64,000 bases of DNA from Pokkaliibacter sp. MBI-7 (GCF_029846635.1 NZ_JARVTG010000001.1:1580501-1644500); one strand, 5' to 3'; numbered from the stretch's first letter, positions 44,269 to 54,214 are shown. Program-made: numbers and translations. Notes: generated by a model not told the origin, from the sequence alone.

Positions 44269-45477
44269 TCAGCAAACCACTGCGTTTGTCACCTCACCCG
44301 CAACCCGGGTTTTACGGTGCAGATAAAGCGCTGCGCTCAGCGTACCCACCAGCACCACCAAAGAGCCGATGATCACTCCCGTCCAGCCACGCCATTCCCA
44401 GAAGGGATGCAAATAGATACCGCCGGTACTGGCGCCGGTGTAATAGAACACCAGGTACAGCGAACTGGCACTGGCCTTGGCATGCTGGGCGTTACGGCTG
44501 ACCCAGCTGCTGTTGGTGGAATGGGCAAAGAAGAAGCCGAAGCTGTTGATAAAGAAACCGAGAATGATGGCCCACAGACTGGGCAGCAGAGTGCAGAGAC
44601 TGCCCAGCATCAGTACCACGATGCCAAATGCCATGCACAGCGGCTGCGGGAAACGCCTGGCAGCACGACCAGCCAGTGCCGAACCAAGGGTGCCGGTCAG
44701 ATAGGTCAGAAACAGCATGCCCAGAAAGCGCGGTGATAATGAGTACGGCGCATCACCCAGCACAAAGGTGATATAGCTGTACTGATTGATAAAGATAAAG
44801 AAGTTGAATCCGCCGATCAGATAGGCGGTCAGCAGGACGGGGTTGCGCAGGTGATCGAGCATATTGCCGAGCATGGTACGCAGATGAAATGGCCGGGCCT
44901 GGAAGTTGCGGGAGCGTGGCAGCAGGGAGGCAAAACTGAGCCATACCACCAGACTGACACCTGCAATCACCAGAAAGGTATTGGCCCAGCCCAGGCTTTC
45001 TCCGGCAAAACCACCAATCAGACGCCCACCTATACCACCCAGAGTATTGGCACCAATGTACAGACCGACAGCGGTCATCAGCGCCTCTTTGTCAAACTCA
45101 TCCCCCATATAGGCCACCGCAATCGCTGGCAACCCACCAAGGAAAAAGCCCTGCACCGCACGCAGTCCCAACAGCATTTCGTAACTGCTGGTCTGCGACA
45201 GCGCCAGCGTCGTCACAATCACCCCGGCCATCGTGACAAGCATGATGCCCCGACGCCCCAGCACATCAGACAGCGGCCCGTACACCAGCAGTGATAAGCC
45301 CAGCGTCAGGGTGGACACGGTAAAACTGTAGCTGGCGGAAAGAGGAGACACCTGAAAGTCAGCGGCCAGCATGGGCAACAGCGGCTGGGTCACATAAAGG
45401 TTGGAGAAAATCATAAAGGAGCCCAGGCACAGAGCCAGGGTGGCACGCCAGTAAGCGCGACTGCCTGCTTGAATCAT
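44269..45477 (-). CDS. MFS transporter, YnfM-like
   Basis: Inner-membrane transporter of 402 aa with twelve segments; signature YGPLSDVLGRRGIMLVTM between segments 2 and 3. It is divergent from a LysR regulator, the same arrangement as ynfM-ynfL of E. coli, which suggests control by that regulator. Substrate not known; drug or metabolite efflux is possible. Confidence 0.86.
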   Translation of the reverse strand: MIQAGSRAYWRATLALCLGSFMIFSNLYVTQPLLPMLAADFQVSPLSASYSFTVSTLTLGLSLLVYGPLSDVLGRRGIMLVTMAGVIVTTLALSQTSSYEMLLGLRAVQGFFLGGLPAIAVAYMGDEFDKEALMTAVGLYIGANTLGGIGGRLIGGFAGESLGWANTFLVIAGVSLVVWLSFASLLPRSRNFQARPFHLRTMLGNMLDHLRNPVLLTAYLIGGFNFFIFINQYSYITFVLGDAPYSLSPRFLGMLFLTYLTGTLGSALAGRAARRFPQPLCMAFGIVVLMLGSLCTLLPSLWAIILGFFINSFGFFFAHSTNSSWVSRNAQHAKASASSLYLVFYYTGASTGGIYLHPFWEWRGWTGVIIGSLVVLVGTLSAALYLHRKTRVAGEVTNAVVC

Positions 45478-45546
45478 GATGGCGGTCCTGCGGTAGTGAA
45501 GCAGCCCGGAAAGCGGGGCCTACGGCACACTATATCGACCGCTTGG

Positions 45547-45574
45547 TCATAATAAAAATATATGCAAATTATGA
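45547..45574. promoter_or_regulatory. Dyad in the MFS/LysR divergent region
   Basis: TCATAAT (45547-45553) and ATTATGA (45568-45574) form a 7-bp inverted repeat with a 14-base spacer in an AT-rich part of the intergenic region, a possible LysR binding site. Confidence 0.4.
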
Positions 45575-45662
45575 TTAGGATAATAAAGTTTTATATTCTG
45601 TACGGTTGTGACAGTCTTCCCACTGCAGACCTGACATTCCCCTGCTCTGACGGACCCGCACC

Positions 45663-46538
45663 ATGGAACTCAAACCTCTGCGCTACTTCTATGAGGTCGC
45701 ACGCCTCGGCAGCTTTACCCGCGCGGCAGAGCTGCTCAATCTCGCCCAGCCAGCAGTCAGCATGGCGATTCGCAAGCTGGAGAATGAACTGGAGCTGACC
45801 CTGTTTCATCGTCACGAACGCTCCATTGCCCTGACCGACGAGGGGAAATGTCTGTTCGTTCAGGCAGAAAAAATCCTGCAGGTAGTGGCCGATGCCGAGC
45901 TGGAAATGCAGGAGCTGAAGGGGCTGAGCCGCGGCGAAGTGCGGGTGGGTATCCCCAGTATGCTGGGTTCGTTCCACTTCCCTCCCATACTGATGGCATT
46001 TCGCCATCGCTATCCCAACCTGACGTTCTCGGTACAGGAAGGCGGCACCTGGCAGCTGCAGCAGATGCTGGAAAAGGGCGAACTGGATCTGGCTGTCATC
46101 GAATCGGAAACCATTTCCGACATTCTGGAAGCCCGGACGATTCTGCGCGAGGAAATGCGCGCCACCGTCAGCCGCGAGCACCTCTTTGCCGAGCGCAGTT
46201 CGATCACCCTGCAGGAGTTCTTTACCGAAGAGCTGGTGATGTTCAAGCCCGGCTACTTTCACCGCAAGGTACTGGACAGGCTGGCCAGGGAGGTCGGCTG
46301 TACACCGAACATCAGCTTTGAGACCAATCTGGTGCCGCTGATCCGCTCCATCGTCAAACAGGGTTTCGGCATTTCCACCCTGCTGAATATGGCCGTGGCA
46401 GATGACCCTGATCTGGTCACGGTTTCCTTTGCGCCGCCGATCTTTCTTGATCTGTGCATCGCCTGGCGCAAGGACGGCTATCTGTCGCGGGCCAATCGGG
46501 CGTTTGTGGAGTTCCTGCTGGAATCGAGCAGGATGTGA
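45663..46538 (+). CDS. LysR-family regulator, YnfL-like
   Basis: Regulator of 291 aa with winged helix (LGSFTRAAELLNLAQPAVSM) and a substrate-binding domain. The upstream MFS gene is its likely target. A perfect 12-bp hairpin follows the stop. Confidence 0.88.
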   Translation: MELKPLRYFYEVARLGSFTRAAELLNLAQPAVSMAIRKLENELELTLFHRHERSIALTDEGKCLFVQAEKILQVVADAELEMQELKGLSRGEVRVGIPSMLGSFHFPPILMAFRHRYPNLTFSVQEGGTWQLQQMLEKGELDLAVIESETISDILEARTILREEMRATVSREHLFAERSSITLQEFFTEELVMFKPGYFHRKVLDRLAREVGCTPNISFETNLVPLIRSIVKQGFGISTLLNMAVADDPDLVTVSFAPPIFLDLCIAWRKDGYLSRANRAFVEFLLESSRM

Positions 46539-46571
46539 GCCACGACAAAAATAAGAAAAGACAGAAACAAG

Positions 46572-46598
46572 AAAGGGCACGTTACGTGCCCTTTCTGC
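46572..46598. terminator. Bidirectional hairpin between LysR and trhO
   Basis: AGAAAGGGCACG (46572-46583) pairs with CGTGCCCTTTCT (46587-46598) across a 3-base loop. It lies between the convergent ends of the LysR gene and trhO. Confidence 0.75.
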
Positions 46599-46654
46599 TC
46601 TGAATCATCGGTGCTTACTTCAGATCCTGCATACGTCTTTCAGCTTAACGATGC

Positions 46655-47653
46655 TTACGCGGTCTGTCCCTGCTCGCTCAGAGCCTTCTGATGCTCACGC
46701 CATGCCTGCTTTTCACGGCGGCGCTCTTCGATGGTGTGTTTCACATCGCCGCCCAGATGGGTTTCGCCACGCTCGGCTGCCAGCTGCATCTGCTTTTCGC
46801 GTTCTTCGAAACGGGTCAGCTGCTGTTCACTCAGCTGATCGTGGCACTGGTGGCAACTGACACCTGCCTTGTACTCAGGGCGCAGCTTGTCGGCTTCGGT
46901 AATCGGACGACGGCACGCATTGCACTGATCGTACTGGCCTTTTTCCAGCTTGTGATTGACCGCCACACGGTTATCGAACACAAAGCATTCACCTTCCCAA
47001 AGGGTATCGGCCTCAGCGACTTCCTCCAGATATTTGAGGATGCCACCTTCGAGGTGATAGACCTCATCGAAGCCCTGCTCCTTGAGGTAGGCGGTGGATT
47101 TTTCACAACGAATACCCCCGGTGCAGAACATCGCCACTTTCTTGTGCTTGCCCGGATCGAGGTTCTGCTTCACGTATTCGGGAAACTCGCGAAAGGTTTC
47201 GGTCATCGGGTTGATGGCACCTTTAAACGTACCGATCTGCACTTCGTAGTCGTTACGCGTATCGACCAGCAGTACGTCCGGGTCAGAAATCAGAGCATTC
47301 CAGTCCTGAGGTTTGACGTAGGTCCCCACCACTTTGTTAGGGTCAATACCTTCAACCCCCATAGTGACGATTTCACGCTTGAGCTTGACCTTGGTGCGGT
47401 AGAACGGCAGCACCTCGGTAAAGGATTCTTTATAGGACAGGGCAGCCAGACGAGGGTCGGACTTCAGCCAGGTCAGCAATGCATCAATACCTGCGCGGGA
47501 GCCGGCCACAGTACCATTGATCCCCTCTTTCGCCAGCAGCAGGGTACCGCAGACTTCGTTACTCTCCATCACATCCAGTAATGGCTGACGGATGGCTTCA
47601 AAATCATCCAGAGCGACGAACTTATACAGCGCACAAACAACAAACTGTGACAT
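46655..47653 (-). CDS. trhO: tRNA uridine(34) hydroxylase TrhO
   Basis: Rhodanese-related protein of 332 aa (formerly YceA) that hydroxylates U34 of tRNA on the way to 5-carboxymethoxy/methoxyuridine. N-terminal UPF0176-type domain (FVVCALYKFVALDDF, LLAKEGINGTVAG), central rhodanese domain with catalytic CTGGIRCEKS, and a C-terminal Cys-rich zinc-like part (CNACRRPIT, CHQCHDQLS) with a basic coiled tail. GGAGA precedes the ATG at 47653. Confidence 0.92.
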   Translation of the reverse strand: MSQFVVCALYKFVALDDFEAIRQPLLDVMESNEVCGTLLLAKEGINGTVAGSRAGIDALLTWLKSDPRLAALSYKESFTEVLPFYRTKVKLKREIVTMGVEGIDPNKVVGTYVKPQDWNALISDPDVLLVDTRNDYEVQIGTFKGAINPMTETFREFPEYVKQNLDPGKHKKVAMFCTGGIRCEKSTAYLKEQGFDEVYHLEGGILKYLEEVAEADTLWEGECFVFDNRVAVNHKLEKGQYDQCNACRRPITEADKLRPEYKAGVSCHQCHDQLSEQQLTRFEEREKQMQLAAERGETHLGGDVKHTIEERRREKQAWREHQKALSEQGQTA

Positions 47654-48162
47654 CGAACTTCTCCATGCGGTCTGGAACGTAAAACCAGAGCACGACAGCG
47701 GGTTAGCAGGCACTTACAATCTCGCCAATCTGAGCCGCTCATGAGCCATGACCGACATCAGGAAGAACGTGAGCACCTGTTCAGAAAGGCGCGCATTCTA
47801 CCTGCTTCTCTACCTCAGTCCAAGGCTTGCGCCACAATGGCTGGTTATTTTACGACCAGATGTAACTTGCCCGCGACCTGCACCTGCACTACCTGAAAAA
47901 TGGCGTGATCCCTCGCTACAAAGCCCGCTCCCCCCGCTTCCCCGCTGCGTTTTTTGCTCTATGCTAAGTGAATCTGGCGTTTCGTAACGAACCACAGATT
48001 TTGCCGTCATCAGCGGCCAGCCAGCGCTCCTTGTCTGAGCCTGAGTCAGCCCAGTAATGATCTTTTCAGGCAGACCTCAGCGACCCCAACGGACCCGCAC
48101 GGGAAGTGCGTACCCTCCTGACGCTGAGTAAACCTTTAGCCTTGTTATATAGGAAGTGAGAA
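47654..48162 (+). other. Intergenic region upstream of a GNAT gene
   Basis: About 510 bases with no convincing gene. An imperfect long hairpin is visible at 48076-48128 (CTCAGCG / CGCTGAG, with GCAC/GTGC inside), placed in the likely leader of the downstream gene. Confidence 0.4.
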
Positions 48163-48642
48163 ATGATACGCGCCTATCTAGCATCGGATCGGACGGCCAT
48201 AGAAGCGCTATGGGAAGATACCGCCAACGAGATCAGTGCTTTTTACCACCCCGCCTGGCGTAGCTACGAGCGCCTGCAACAACTGGATCAGGTACTGGAG
48301 CAGGGAGAAACCTGGGTGTATCTGCATCAGATGCAGGTGGTGGGATTTATCAGTCTGGTCGATACCGAAATTGTCTGCCTGTGCGTCCAACCCGAGCTGC
48401 GCGGTAAAGGCATTGGCTGCACCCTGCTTAACTATGTGCGGCAGTTCTTTCCGCACCTGCAGGCAGTCATCTATGAATCCAATCGACAGGGCCGCCACTT
48501 CTATGATCGCTATGGTTTTGTCACCCAGCGTCGCTTTACGCAGAATCAGGACGGTCAGGCACTGCTGCTGATGCAGTATCACCCCCACACCACCTTTGAC
48601 ACGGGGTTCCCCTCTTTCGAGTTACCGATGCAGCTGCACTGA
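48163..48642 (+). CDS. GNAT-family acetyltransferase
   Basis: Acetyltransferase of 159 aa with acetyl-CoA loop VQPELRGKGIGCTLLNYV and motif YESNRQGRHFYDRYGFV, as in YafP/YjaB-like proteins. AGGAAGTGAG precedes the start. Substrate unknown. Confidence 0.85.
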   Translation: MIRAYLASDRTAIEALWEDTANEISAFYHPAWRSYERLQQLDQVLEQGETWVYLHQMQVVGFISLVDTEIVCLCVQPELRGKGIGCTLLNYVRQFFPHLQAVIYESNRQGRHFYDRYGFVTQRRFTQNQDGQALLLMQYHPHTTFDTGFPSFELPMQLH

Positions 48643-48675
48643 GCACGTCAGCCAGACAACGCCTGCTGGCAGTGA

Positions 48676-48703
48676 CGGGCTGGCGCTTTATCACGCTAGC
48701 CCG
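48676..48703. terminator. Hairpin between convergent GNAT and deacetylase genes
   Basis: CGGGCTGGCG (48676-48685) pairs with CGCTAGCCCG (48694-48703) with one wobble. It overlaps the stop codon of the minus-strand gene; no T run. Confidence 0.45.
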
Positions 48704-49451
48704 CTGGTAACAGATCGGCAATCCAGCCTACGCCAGCATCGTTCAGTACCCTGAACAACTGGCGGGTGAAGCGCCAGGCTGCAGCATCCATGACCAGATG
48801 ATGAGTCATGATGCCGGTTGGCTCAGCCGCATCCACCAGCCCCAGACGTCGCTGCTGCAGATGGGTGATCAGGGCCGTGAGCGTGTCAGCTTCCCCGGCG
48901 AAGTGAGCAGACGGCTTCCATTTCAGCACATCCACATGAACATTCACCTGTGTCAGGCCGTCCACCTCCGCCGCATCGCGCGGCCCCAGAGTGGATAGAC
49001 CTCGCAATCCCACCTGATCATGCAGATAAGGCCGCAACGTCGGGGTATAGCGATTCCATGGCGGCACCAGCACAGGCTGAAAACGTCCGGCAAAGTGCTG
49101 TTCCAGCAGTTCCCGCCCCTGACGCAACGCATCGATCATGACTGAAAGAGGCCGATGCGCGCCCAGCTCATGTTTACGCTCAGTGGGTGGCGCATGGTTG
49201 GTATGATCAAATCCATGCTGCACTATGCCTACCAGACCATGTCCTTGTACGGCTGCCGCCAGTGACGGCTGTACTTTCGCCGGCACCGCTGCCAGCAGCA
49301 CAGGCACCTGCAGTTCATCACTGATCTGCAACAGATGTTGAAGTTCGGGCACATCCGCTTCCGCATCGTCATCCCGCCACCACAATGTTGGCCGGCGATG
49401 GCTCCGTGCCCACAGCCGCAACTCCTGTTCCAGACTTTGCCAGTCAGCCAT
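48696..49451 (-). CDS. Polysaccharide-deacetylase-like protein
   Basis: Protein of 251 aa of the NodB/polysaccharide deacetylase superfamily. The metal-binding Asp pair is in WWRDDDAEADVP and the His pair in VQHGFDHTNH; a later LVPPWNR segment corresponds to the third motif. No signal peptide is visible, so it may act in the cytoplasm. The ATG at 49451 overlaps the glycosyltransferase stop by 8 bp. Last gene of a three-gene set with two glycosyltransferases. Confidence 0.8.
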   Translation of the reverse strand: MADWQSLEQELRLWARSHRRPTLWWRDDDAEADVPELQHLLQISDELQVPVLLAAVPAKVQPSLAAAVQGHGLVGIVQHGFDHTNHAPPTERKHELGAHRPLSVMIDALRQGRELLEQHFAGRFQPVLVPPWNRYTPTLRPYLHDQVGLRGLSTLGPRDAAEVDGLTQVNVHVDVLKWKPSAHFAGEADTLTALITHLQQRRLGLVDAAEPTGIMTHHLVMDAAAWRFTRQLFRVLNDAGVGWIADLLPAG

Positions 49452-50589
49452 GACGTTGCTCCAGCAGTGAGCGAATAATATCGCCACTGCGCCTGGCCCC
49501 GGCCAGTTGCAGTGACAGTGCGGGAGAACGCTGATGAAGGTCAGCCACCGTCTGGTCAATCACGCTGGCCAGATACTCGGGCTGCAACTCCTGCTCCCGC
49601 ACCATGGCACAGATTCCCAGGGCCTCCAGCTTGGCGGTACGGGTAATCTGTTCTGTCTCACCTTTGCCTTCAAACGGCACAATGACACTGGGAACACCTG
49701 TCAGCAGAATATCCATCAGGGTGTTGTACCCCCCCTGCGAGATGGACAGTGCTGCATTAGCCAGCAGGCCACGGAAGTCGCTGCGTATAGGCTCAAGGAC
49801 AATGCCGTCCGCCGCCAGCTGCTGCAGGGCCGTAATCTGATCGGCAGGGAGATTGGGGCCGATCAGGACGCGCCAGCGATGTTCACGCAGTACGGTCAGC
49901 GGTCGGGCTAATAAAGCTGCCTGCATGATGCCAAAACCCACCGCACCACCACCGGCGGATACGATAACTTCATTCTGCCCCTCAGCTGCAGGACTGACGC
50001 TGGTATCCGTTACATAGCCGGTGTAATGCAACGGTATGCTCAGCTGATCACAAAGGCTGAAGCTTTCCGTCAGCGGCACAAAGTCCTGCTGACCATGCAC
50101 CAGCACACCATCGAAATAATGCTCCAGCAGCTTCAGTGCTTTTTGCTCTTTCTCCAACGGACGGCGCTGCAGAATGTCCCGTGCCGATGACAGGATCAAC
50201 GGACGCGGCGACATGCTGTGCGCCTGCTGCAGTAAGGGGTCAAGTTCAAAGCGCAGCTGGCCACGGCCGAAAGGGTAACTCTCGATCAGCAACGCATCGG
50301 GCTGAATCTGCTCCAGCGCCTGCAGCAGCAGGGACCGCCGGTTGGCCTTGAAGTCGTCATCCAGCGCCTTGCCCTGATCGTCCACCAGACCACTGAACTG
50401 CGCATCTGCGGCACGAATCGCTGGCAGACTGATAACGTTGGCCTGACCAAAATTGATACCTGCGACCGCTTCGCCCCCCTGCACCACCCAGACTTCCAGC
50501 CCGGCTTGCTGCATACCCAGGCTCAGCTGTGCGGCACGTTTGATGTGGCCAATCCCCAGCAGATGCTGGACGTAAAACATTACCCGCAT
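49444..50589 (-). CDS. MurG-like glycosyltransferase
   Basis: Cytoplasmic GT-B glycosyltransferase of 381 aa. N-terminal YVQHLLGIGHIKRAAQLSLG acceptor-domain loop and C-terminal donor-binding region SISQGGYNTLMDILLTGVPS, as in MurG-like enzymes. Similar in layout to the upstream gene, from which it is separated by 65 bp. Donor and acceptor are unknown. Confidence 0.84.
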   Translation of the reverse strand: MRVMFYVQHLLGIGHIKRAAQLSLGMQQAGLEVWVVQGGEAVAGINFGQANVISLPAIRAADAQFSGLVDDQGKALDDDFKANRRSLLLQALEQIQPDALLIESYPFGRGQLRFELDPLLQQAHSMSPRPLILSSARDILQRRPLEKEQKALKLLEHYFDGVLVHGQQDFVPLTESFSLCDQLSIPLHYTGYVTDTSVSPAAEGQNEVIVSAGGGAVGFGIMQAALLARPLTVLREHRWRVLIGPNLPADQITALQQLAADGIVLEPIRSDFRGLLANAALSISQGGYNTLMDILLTGVPSVIVPFEGKGETEQITRTAKLEALGICAMVREQELQPEYLASVIDQTVADLHQRSPALSLQLAGARRSGDIIRSLLEQRHG

Positions 50590-50654
50590 GGTCTTTCCTA
50601 AACTGTAGGTCCGTTGCCCTGAATGTGGGGCTGGGTTTCGGATATGAACAGCTG

Positions 50655-51842
50655 TCAGTCGATACGTTCGCTGAGCAAGCCTTTAACACGGCACTGCACC
50701 TGCTCCAGACCACTCAGCATATTGGCAGGCATGTGTTGTGATGGCGCACTCTGCTGTGGCAGGGCACGCAGGGCGACCAGCATACGCTCGGTGGTATGGG
50801 GCTCGCGCGGATCCAGCATACTGAGCAGGCCCAGTTCACTGGCATTGCGGGCTCGTATCAACTGCTCCTGACGCGGTTCTGTACGCGGGATCAGCAAGGC
50901 AGGCTTATCAAAGGAAAGTATTTCACAGAAGGTGTTATATCCACCCATCGCCACAATGCCGGCAGCCTCACTCAGCAGACTTTCCAGATTGGCATCGAAG
51001 GTAATCATATGTACACCGCGCAGTGGTTCAGCACGGTCCATAAACTGCTGCTGTTCCTGGCTGTTCATGAAGGGGCCAAGCACAAACATGACATCCCAAG
51101 GCAAATCGGGGTCGGCTTCGTAGGCACGCAACACCCAGTCCACCATTTCGGCACCATCACCACCACCACCGGGGGTCACCAGTAAATAGGGCCGTTCCAC
51201 GGTTTCAAGATAACGGGAGCGGGTATGCACCGGCAGCTGACGCTGCAGATAGCCGGTATAAAACATTTTTTCCGGCACACTGGACGGTAGCGGCAGGCCC
51301 TGCAGGGGGTTCCCCATGGACTCATCGCCGTACACCCAGATTTCGTCGTAGAGTTCAGCCAGAGCAGGAAAGGCCTGCTTGTGTTCCCACTCTTTGGTCA
51401 GTTTGACGGGCTCATCCATCACATCGCGGATACCCAGCACATTGACGCACTCGGTATCGCGCAGCATCCGCAGGGTGGATTCCACCTCACCCTGCAGGCC
51501 CAGCGGTTCTTTATCGACGATAAACAGATCGGGCTCAAAGGCCTTGGCGGTGTTGAGAATGATGGACTCACGCAATGCCAGCGTCTGATCAAGGCGGATG
51601 TGCAAACCCAGTGAGGTGTAATCGCCATTATGCAGTTTGATCACGCCAGGAATCCGGACAAAATCTACCCGCGCCTTGAAATCAAAACGCCCAATGATAG
51701 GTGAGCCGGTGAGGATCAGTACCGATACCCCTTTGTAGCGCTCCACCAGCGCATGAGCCAGGGCGCGGCAACGACGCAGATGCCCCAGACCAAAGCTGTC
51801 ATGGCTGTAGATCAACACACGGGTATTGTCCAATCGGTACAT
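50655..51842 (-). CDS. Predicted glycosyltransferase (COG4671 type)
   Basis: GT-B glycosyltransferase of 395 aa: YSHDSFGLGHLRRCRALAHA at the N-terminus, and GIVAMGGYNTFCEILSFDKP in the donor domain, parallel to the downstream enzyme. AGGGAA precedes the ATG at 51842; the extension to 51875 is rejected. The pair is best explained by ancient duplication. Product unknown; the deacetylase suggests an N-acetylated sugar polymer or glycolipid. Confidence 0.83.
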   Translation of the reverse strand: MYRLDNTRVLIYSHDSFGLGHLRRCRALAHALVERYKGVSVLILTGSPIIGRFDFKARVDFVRIPGVIKLHNGDYTSLGLHIRLDQTLALRESIILNTAKAFEPDLFIVDKEPLGLQGEVESTLRMLRDTECVNVLGIRDVMDEPVKLTKEWEHKQAFPALAELYDEIWVYGDESMGNPLQGLPLPSSVPEKMFYTGYLQRQLPVHTRSRYLETVERPYLLVTPGGGGDGAEMVDWVLRAYEADPDLPWDVMFVLGPFMNSQEQQQFMDRAEPLRGVHMITFDANLESLLSEAAGIVAMGGYNTFCEILSFDKPALLIPRTEPRQEQLIRARNASELGLLSMLDPREPHTTERMLVALRALPQQSAPSQHMPANMLSGLEQVQCRVKGLLSERID

Positions 51843-52027
51843 CGTCTTTTCCCTAGAAGTGGGTTCTAGCGGCATACAACCATCTCACTACCTGAACCGC
51901 CCAATCTGTGCGAGTTGACACCATCTGGGGGCATTTTCCTCGGCTCGGCGCGAACGACAGAGCCTAGCACGAATTCCTTTACACTTCCGCTATATAGCGC
52001 AACATCTGTTACCGCTTTGCAGGCCAT

Positions 52028-53278
52028 CTACGTTGCCGAATGCGACAGAGCTGGCCCAGCAGGCAATGGCGCAAACAGCGTGACCGGCTCATCCACACCC
52101 CGCAGCTCATGACTGCCCATCTGCTGCAACGGCCGCTCCAGCAAACCCGCCATTTCGGCAGAGATCAGCACCGGCTGCTGCAGAAGCTTGGTCATATCTT
52201 CAATACGGGCCGTACGGTTGACAGCAGGCCCCATCACCGTGAAGTCCAGCCGGTTTGGCGCCCCGACATTGCCGTATTGCACACTGCCCACATGTAATCC
52301 CAGACCAAACAACAGCGGTGGCATTTCCTCTTGTGCACGCTTAAGGTTGATATCATCCATACGTGACAGGGTCGCCAGTGCGGCGGCCACTGCATGATTT
52401 GCCGCTTGCGCCAGACTGACCTGCTCACTGACCGGGAATACAATCAGCATGGCATCCCCAATAAAACGCAAAATCTCTCCACCACGGGAAGTCACCTCAG
52501 CGGCGACCGTCTCAAAATAGCTGTTGAGAGAATCGAGCAAGGTCTGTGCCGACAAGTGTTCGCTAAGGCTGGTGAAACTGCGCAGATCACTGAACCACAG
52601 TGCCGCTTCAATCAGCTCCATGTCGCCTCGCTTGATCTGGCCATTCATGACGCGTCTGGCAATACGCGGTCCGATATAGGTACTCAGCAGCGAATCGCAC
52701 AACTGCTGGCGCGCAATAATCTCCCAGTACGGTGCCAGCAGATCTTTAATCAGTGTCAGCTTGGCCAGATCATGGTCATCAAACCCTGTTGCTGCGTCGG
52801 TGGCGAACAGTAACGACTGCACCCTGCCATTACTGCAGACCACGGGAAAGCCGACATAGTCAGTGCATCCGGCCTCCTTCAGCTCGCGCAGGGACGAATG
52901 GAGCTCTTGTTCATCGCCAGCATTCAGCGGATAGCGCACCGGTTCACGGCGCCGATGCAGTTTTTCCATCGGACTACCAATATAGGCAGAGGTATTGGTA
53001 ACGCCATGCAGTGCACTCTCTTCCTCGACCACCCCCTGATCACGCCACCAGGTGTAAGAACACCCCACTACCTCCGGGTGCAGCACATTGATGCCGGCCC
53101 GCACACGTTTCAGGGGAGCGCCCGCCTCTGTTAAACGGGCACACAGGCCACTCACGAGTTCACCCGGCTGCTCCAGATCGGCAGCCGACTGCAGCAACCA
53201 ACTCACTACAGGACGCAGCGGCCAGCCAGGCAACTGATCCATACCACCGGTGAGAAGGGCAATTTGTTCAGGCTTCAT
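52028..53278 (-). CDS. Class III adenylate/guanylate cyclase
   Basis: Cytoplasmic cyclase of 416 aa: N-terminal GAF-like sensor part (about residues 60-190) and C-terminal cyclase domain (about 215-400). Metal-binding Asp residues are D231 (FSDLRSFT) and D275 (FIGDAM); the second specificity segment LDFTVMGPAVNRTARIE is complete. The purine-recognition Lys of adenylate cyclases is Arg here (R271). Followed on the minus strand by the glycosyltransferase genes and preceded by HD and cyclic-nucleotide-binding genes. Product is probably cAMP, not proven. Start at 53278 by family; the ribosome binding site is weak. Confidence 0.83.
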   Translation of the reverse strand: MKPEQIALLTGGMDQLPGWPLRPVVSWLLQSAADLEQPGELVSGLCARLTEAGAPLKRVRAGINVLHPEVVGCSYTWWRDQGVVEEESALHGVTNTSAYIGSPMEKLHRRREPVRYPLNAGDEQELHSSLRELKEAGCTDYVGFPVVCSNGRVQSLLFATDAATGFDDHDLAKLTLIKDLLAPYWEIIARQQLCDSLLSTYIGPRIARRVMNGQIKRGDMELIEAALWFSDLRSFTSLSEHLSAQTLLDSLNSYFETVAAEVTSRGGEILRFIGDAMLIVFPVSEQVSLAQAANHAVAAALATLSRMDDINLKRAQEEMPPLLFGLGLHVGSVQYGNVGAPNRLDFTVMGPAVNRTARIEDMTKLLQQPVLISAEMAGLLERPLQQMGSHELRGVDEPVTLFAPLPAGPALSHSAT

Positions 53279-53547
53279 AAACGATATCCCGGATAGACAA
53301 CATGCCTTGTAAGCATGGGATAGCATGGGTAAACAGAGGCCGCTGCAAATGGAGACACCACAGGGGAATTTCAACAACGCCACCATGCTTAACTATAGAG
53401 CAAGCATCACAACTCTGTATTGCGCGGACTTTGACCCAATGGCAGAAAGAATTCTCAATTAATTCAGAGAGATACAGCAACGAGATAGAATCAGGAGGGG
53501 TTTCCGTCAGCCCGGCAGCCATTGCTGCGCAGGCTACAGAAGCGCCA

Positions 53548-54207
53548 TCAGGCGCTTTGGCACTGTTTATTCAGAGAGCAGTCATAGCCGCGCTCAACCA
53601 TCAACTCCAGCATGCGTTTTACATTCTCACGGGCCTGCTGCTCGTGTTCATGGAAAAACACCGGGGTGTAGAAGAACGCAGAACGAGCCAGCAAACTTTC
53701 CCAGAAACAGATTTGCTTAGCGAAGAATTCAGGGTCTGTCAGAAACGCTTTTTCCTTGCGGCAACGCACGGAGTCCTTGATGAAAGGGTGCCAGGGCAAG
53801 GCAAAGCTGGACAGATCGACATCCATGATCAGCGCCTGATCCGGATTGGTCGGCGGCTGGCGATGGGTGGTGGCGAGGATCAGGTCATAGATATAGCGGC
53901 GCAGGGTCTGGTCCGCACCTAAACTGCACTGCAGGAACAGCTCAGCACTGCGCTGTTCGTTATCACAGGCCTGAAATTCATAAATGGCATCATGGAACCA
54001 GATAGCCAGCTCAATGGCATCCGCATTGATGGCATGGCTGCGATAGCGGTCAAGCCACAGCAGGCAATGCTGCACATGGCAACCGTTGTGATAATGGCGA
54101 CCCGGAGCAGCGTACAGCTCTTCCAGCGTCGTAAAAGCCTGCTCCGCGTCCATGGCGGCTGTTCCCAGCGTCCGTTGCCATAAGGCGAGAAAGCGTTCTT
54201 TATTCAT
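53548..54207 (-). CDS. HD-domain phosphohydrolase (COG4339 type)
   Basis: Protein of 219 aa with HD-superfamily metal site: HYHNGCHVQHCL, WFHDAIYE, and ATTHRQPP ahead of the Asp in IMDVDLSSF. Members are predicted metal-dependent phosphohydrolases with unknown substrate. It lies 7 bp behind the cyclic-nucleotide-binding gene on the same strand. A GCGCC/GGCGC hairpin spans its stop codon. Confidence 0.82.
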   Translation of the reverse strand: MNKERFLALWQRTLGTAAMDAEQAFTTLEELYAAPGRHYHNGCHVQHCLLWLDRYRSHAINADAIELAIWFHDAIYEFQACDNEQRSAELFLQCSLGADQTLRRYIYDLILATTHRQPPTNPDQALIMDVDLSSFALPWHPFIKDSVRCRKEKAFLTDPEFFAKQICFWESLLARSAFFYTPVFFHEHEQQARENVKRMLELMVERGYDCSLNKQCQSA

Positions 54208-54214
54208 GGTTAGC

